54,127 nt of DNA from an uncultured Ruminococcus sp. (GTDB lineage Bacteria; Bacillota; Clostridia; Oscillospirales; Acutalibacteraceae): contig CAKSNZ010000011.1 in NCBI GenBank assembly GCA_934476515.1, positions 1 through 54,127 of the forward strand. The letters run 5' to 3'. The stretch's first letter is position 1. Each line of letters starts with the position of its first letter. This document shows positions 51,931 through 54,127 of this stretch, in pieces. The position numbers and the translations under genes are program-made. The notes below the pieces were generated by a model. It was given only the letters and a program-made list of their open reading frames with translations, had not been told where the DNA came from and searched no databases.

Positions 51931-52497
51931 TTACTCAACTACTTGTTCAGACACCTCAGAGTTAATCTCCAAGCCCCAGCCATAGTACCATTTACCATCA
52001 ATACAGATGTAATATTCATCAGTTGGAACTAGTTCTGAATCATCAAGTCTGTCATCAGAATAGTTAGTATATTTATATGACACATTAGCAAGAACAACCT
52101 TTTCAATGTTAGTATCAATGCCGTAGTAATCTTTAATTTCCTTATTACACTTTTCAACGTACTTATCTGTCATATCCGTAATTTTATTTATTTTATACTC
52201 AGTATCGCAAGTATAAAAATTCTTCATTGCTTTTTTAAGCTCAGCATTAGAACCATATTCACCCTTAACAAAATAATCAGGGTAAGTCTTTAACCTATCT
52301 TCAAGGGAATTAGTCTTAAATGCTTGTGCCATATTCTTAACTGCACCATCAACATCAGAATAATATTTGTTATTCTCTACTGATTCAGTGGTAGCAACAG
52401 TGGTTGAAGAATTAGAACTTGAGTTATTTTCAGTACCACAACCAACCAATGTAAAAATTGTAACAATTAAAATTGAAATTATAAGTAATCTTTTCAT
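51931..52497 (-). CDS. lipoprotein, function unknown
   Basis: A 188-aa lipoprotein: MKRLLIISILIVTIFTLVGC with lipobox LVGC, then an N/S/T-rich linker and a C-terminal domain of about 140 residues (DVDGAVKNMAQAFKTNSLED, VANVSYKYTNYSDD-like strands, ending YYICIDGKWYYGWGLEI). The layout (helix, cystatin-like sheet, closing WYYGW) resembles NTF2/DUF4878-like extracytoplasmic domains found in clostridial lipoproteins, though I cannot assign it. AAAGGA lies upstream; the start at 52497 is preferred over the ATG three codons earlier, which overlaps the ribosome site. No terminator directly downstream was found before the nitrilase promoter region. Confidence 0.75.
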   Translation of the reverse strand: MKRLLIISILIVTIFTLVGCGTENNSSSNSSTTVATTESVENNKYYSDVDGAVKNMAQAFKTNSLEDRLKTYPDYFVKGEYGSNAELKKAMKNFYTCDTEYKINKITDMTDKYVEKCNKEIKDYYGIDTNIEKVVLANVSYKYTNYSDDRLDDSELVPTDEYYICIDGKWYYGWGLEINSEVSEQVVE

Positions 52498-52657
52498 AAA
52501 TAACATCCTTTAGATTTTTAACTTATTATAACATAGAATTATGAATGATGAAAATATAATATTAAAATAATTTTTATTAATTATATTAATATTAAAAAAT
52601 ATATGTTATTCATTCCAATAACACAAGTAAAGAATCAGTAATTATATATTACTCATC

Positions 52658-53458
52658 CTAATATTTAAAAAATTTTTCTTTACCATCTTTGTCCCGATAA
52701 TAAGAAATATGTCTTTTTATTACATCTGTACTTAAGCCATGATTAAATTCTTCCGGTAAATCCATACTAAAATCCGAACTATTTATTAATTCTATATCAG
52801 CTTCAACTAACATATCACCTGTATTATTTTTCATAAAATCAACTAGATCTTTACTAATATCTTTAAATATCTTCAAGCCTAAACTGTCATCAACATAAAG
52901 ATATACACAACAATTACAATTTTCGGTTATAGTTTTAGTGTCAAAAGTATCATCTAAATATTTGCTTACACTTACATCTACAAGATACTTATCTGTATCA
53001 TATTTTTTTGCCAAATAATCATCAACAACCGTTGCATAAATATCAGCAGCTTTAACATCCTTAAAATCATCATCATAAGATGATGGAAATCCGGGTGAAT
53101 CAGTTGATACATATCTGTTAACAGTGACCTGACCATATTGACTCTCTACAATTAAATGTTCAGGCTCTAGTGTAGAGTATGGTACATATCCGGAATACTC
53201 AAATTTTTCTTTTGGATATGTTTTGTCTAAATATTGAAATATATCTTCCATACATTCAATAGCACTTTTCTGGGAATCATTCAACTTTTCATAGTCTAAA
53301 GGCAATCCTTCTTGCTTTAAAATCTGCTTTTGTCTTGCAGTTAAAGAATATTTGTAACTTTCCGTCTTATTATTAAGAATTAAATTTGGAATACTGCAAC
53401 CACCAAAAATAACTGACATTACGAACAATAAACATAATATAAATACTTTTCTCTTCAT
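52658..53458 (-). CDS. lipoprotein, function unknown
   Basis: A 266-aa lipoprotein. MKRKVFILCLLFVMSVIFGGC gives, within its 21 residues, a basic start, a hydrophobic core and the lipobox FGGC. The mature part is acidic, without a linker, with SLTARQKQILKQEGLPLDYE near its N terminus, a segment found in other clostridial lipoproteins of unknown function. The ATG at 53458 is chosen because it opens the signal peptide, although the ribosome site is weak (GTGTGGTC); an upstream ATG at 53638 would add a hydrophobic stretch that overlaps the preceding gene and is rejected. It follows the 53484-53855 gene by 25 bp and is probably co-transcribed with it. AT-rich codon use (ATA, TTA). Confidence 0.75.
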   Translation of the reverse strand: MKRKVFILCLLFVMSVIFGGCSIPNLILNNKTESYKYSLTARQKQILKQEGLPLDYEKLNDSQKSAIECMEDIFQYLDKTYPKEKFEYSGYVPYSTLEPEHLIVESQYGQVTVNRYVSTDSPGFPSSYDDDFKDVKAADIYATVVDDYLAKKYDTDKYLVDVSVSKYLDDTFDTKTITENCNCCVYLYVDDSLGLKIFKDISKDLVDFMKNNTGDMLVEADIELINSSDFSMDLPEEFNHGLSTDVIKRHISYYRDKDGKEKFFKY

Positions 53459-53483
53459 ATTACTGACCACACAATCAACATAA

Positions 53484-53855
53484 TTAATAATATTCAATGA
53501 AATAATTGACAAATTTATCAGACAAAGGCATATTGTATTTTTCAAAGTGATATATATCAGCTCCACTACATTGATATTCACCATCACTATAAGAATTATT
53601 AACAATATTTCTAACAACAACACCGGAAACTTTATCAATTACCCGGGCAGATGTAACCCACTTAGGTTTGAAAGAAGTTAAATAACCAAGAATATCTTTC
53701 TTTATGTCAAATGGTGTACCTACATAAAAGTTATGTTCTTTATATATTGGCTTTAACCATACTTGATACAATTTAGTACCATAACACAACAATCCGCATA
53801 CAAATAATGTTACTTTATCATCAACATATATACAACAATTATAATCCATTAGCAT
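53484..53855 (-). CDS. hypothetical protein of 123 aa
   Basis: An open frame of 123 codons with a plausible but not strong start (ATG at 53855 or 53849; no clear ribosome site). The product starts with a cysteine-rich, strand-like stretch (CCIYVDDKVTLFVCGLLCYG) and contains WLKPIYKEHNFYVGTPFDIK and RVIDKVSGVVVRNIVNNS. It looks soluble, with no signal peptide, and no family is recognised. It precedes the lipoprotein gene on the same strand and may be the first gene of a two-gene unit next to the rRNA operon. The AT-rich codon use matches its neighbour, so the pair may be a recent insertion. Confidence 0.55.
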   Translation of the reverse strand: MLMDYNCCIYVDDKVTLFVCGLLCYGTKLYQVWLKPIYKEHNFYVGTPFDIKKDILGYLTSFKPKWVTSARVIDKVSGVVVRNIVNNSYSDGEYQCSGADIYHFEKYNMPLSDKFVNYFIEYY

Positions 53856-53937
53856 TATAGCAATTACAGATTATATTATAATATCATAATTTAGCCTACA
53901 ATACAAATTGTATCACAGAATAAATTCAGAATATAAC

Positions 53938-53962
53938 AAAAAGGCACACTTAGTAGTGTGCC
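53938..53962 (-). terminator. rRNA operon terminator
   Basis: On the minus strand GGCACACT-ACTA-AGTGTGCC is followed by TTTTTGTT. It lies about 110 bp after the 23S 3' end and closes the rRNA transcript. The intervening 53963-54072 holds a perfect GGTTGC/GCAACC hairpin (53980-53994) and an outer ATTCAG/CTGAAT pairing, probably processing elements. Confidence 0.85.
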
Positions 53963-54072
53963 ATAATTTATTCAGTAGTGGTTGCTTGGCAACCTATTTA
54001 AAAGGGGTTTACACCCTGAAAACTGAATAAAGAATTTCTAGCTTTTTCTAGCTGACCAAAAAAGACTCTTGT

Positions 54073-54127
54073 GGTCAAGCCCTCGACCTATTAGTACTGC
54101 CAAGCTGAACATGTCACCATGCTTACA
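54073..54127 (-). rRNA. 23S rRNA, 3' end (partial)
   Basis: Read on the minus strand the edge sequence ends GGCAGTACTAATAG-GTCGAGGGCTTGACC, the conserved 3' terminus of 23S rRNA (helix closing with the 5' GGTCAAG). Only the last 55 or so bases are in the window; the gene continues to the right. The precise 3' end is uncertain by a few bases. Confidence 0.93.

Noticed and set aside
53459..53638. Upstream start of the 52658 lipoprotein
   Set aside because: It would bury a clear lipoprotein signal peptide 60 residues inside the protein and overlap the previous gene in another frame.

Overview
The window is a low-GC, Gram-positive chromosomal segment. The peptidoglycan genes ddl and murF, an LCP wall-polymer ligase, LexA with a Bacillus/Clostridium-type operator, a T-box leader, a TPP riboswitch with an ECF ThiT transporter, intrinsic terminators after most units and strong AAGGAGG-type ribosome binding sites all point to an anaerobic Clostridia gut commensal, most likely Ruminococcaceae/Oscillospiraceae. 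The genus cannot be fixed from this sequence. Highly expressed genes (glgP, malQ, the sugar operon) strongly prefer CTA for leucine.

Region 1 (1-9.4 kb) is accessory. Two copies of a 122-bp repeat come first. A minus-strand retron-like operon follows: a structured ncRNA with a1/a2 arms, a retron-type reverse transcriptase, a PLD nuclease-SF2 helicase-DUF3427 gene that is broken by a frameshift, and a Nudix hydrolase. Next are a SWIM zinc-finger protein and an 858-aa fusion of a ribosomal-protection-type GTPase to a NYN/Rae1-like endoribonuclease. Region 2 (9.4-14.9 kb) holds an NSS symporter, a MATE exporter with a possible coupled leader ORF, a DAACS symporter and a DeoR regulator. Region 3 (15-22.5 kb) is a seven-gene minus-strand operon for a polyol or rare ketohexose. 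It has two zinc dehydrogenases, an allulose-6-P/ribulose-5-P-type 3-epimerase, an MFS permease, a class II aldolase, a PfkB kinase and an aldo/keto reductase, behind a good promoter.

Region 4 (23-30 kb) is core: ddl-murF, an LCP protein, lepA and riboswitch-controlled thiT. Region 5 (30-34.1 kb) is the most intriguing non-coding stretch. Three related minus-strand small RNAs carry C-rich anti-Shine-Dalgarno loops. They and a catalytically dead ImmA/IrrE-like gene share one promoter architecture, with an upstream TTTTCACA box exactly 53 bp from the -10-like box in all four cases. The mgtE gene in the middle has its own promoter, a 31-codon leader ORF and an attenuator-like hairpin. Between the outermost small RNA and lexA lie remnants of an aldo/keto reductase and probably of a LysR regulator, fused back to back.

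Region 6 (34.1-47.1 kb) holds lexA, a PNPOx-like flavoprotein, citrate synthase, ilvB behind a T-box, two PH-domain membrane proteins whose promoter shares its -35 with ilvB, rsmE-mtnN, a CinA-type amidase and the malQ-glgP glycogen/maltodextrin operon. Region 7 (47.2-54.1 kb) is a surface and secreted block: three lipoproteins, an epimerase, and a 907-aa secreted tandem nitrilase with Ig-like repeats behind a leader containing a terminator. The window ends in the 3' end of a minus-strand 23S rRNA gene with no 5S gene after it.
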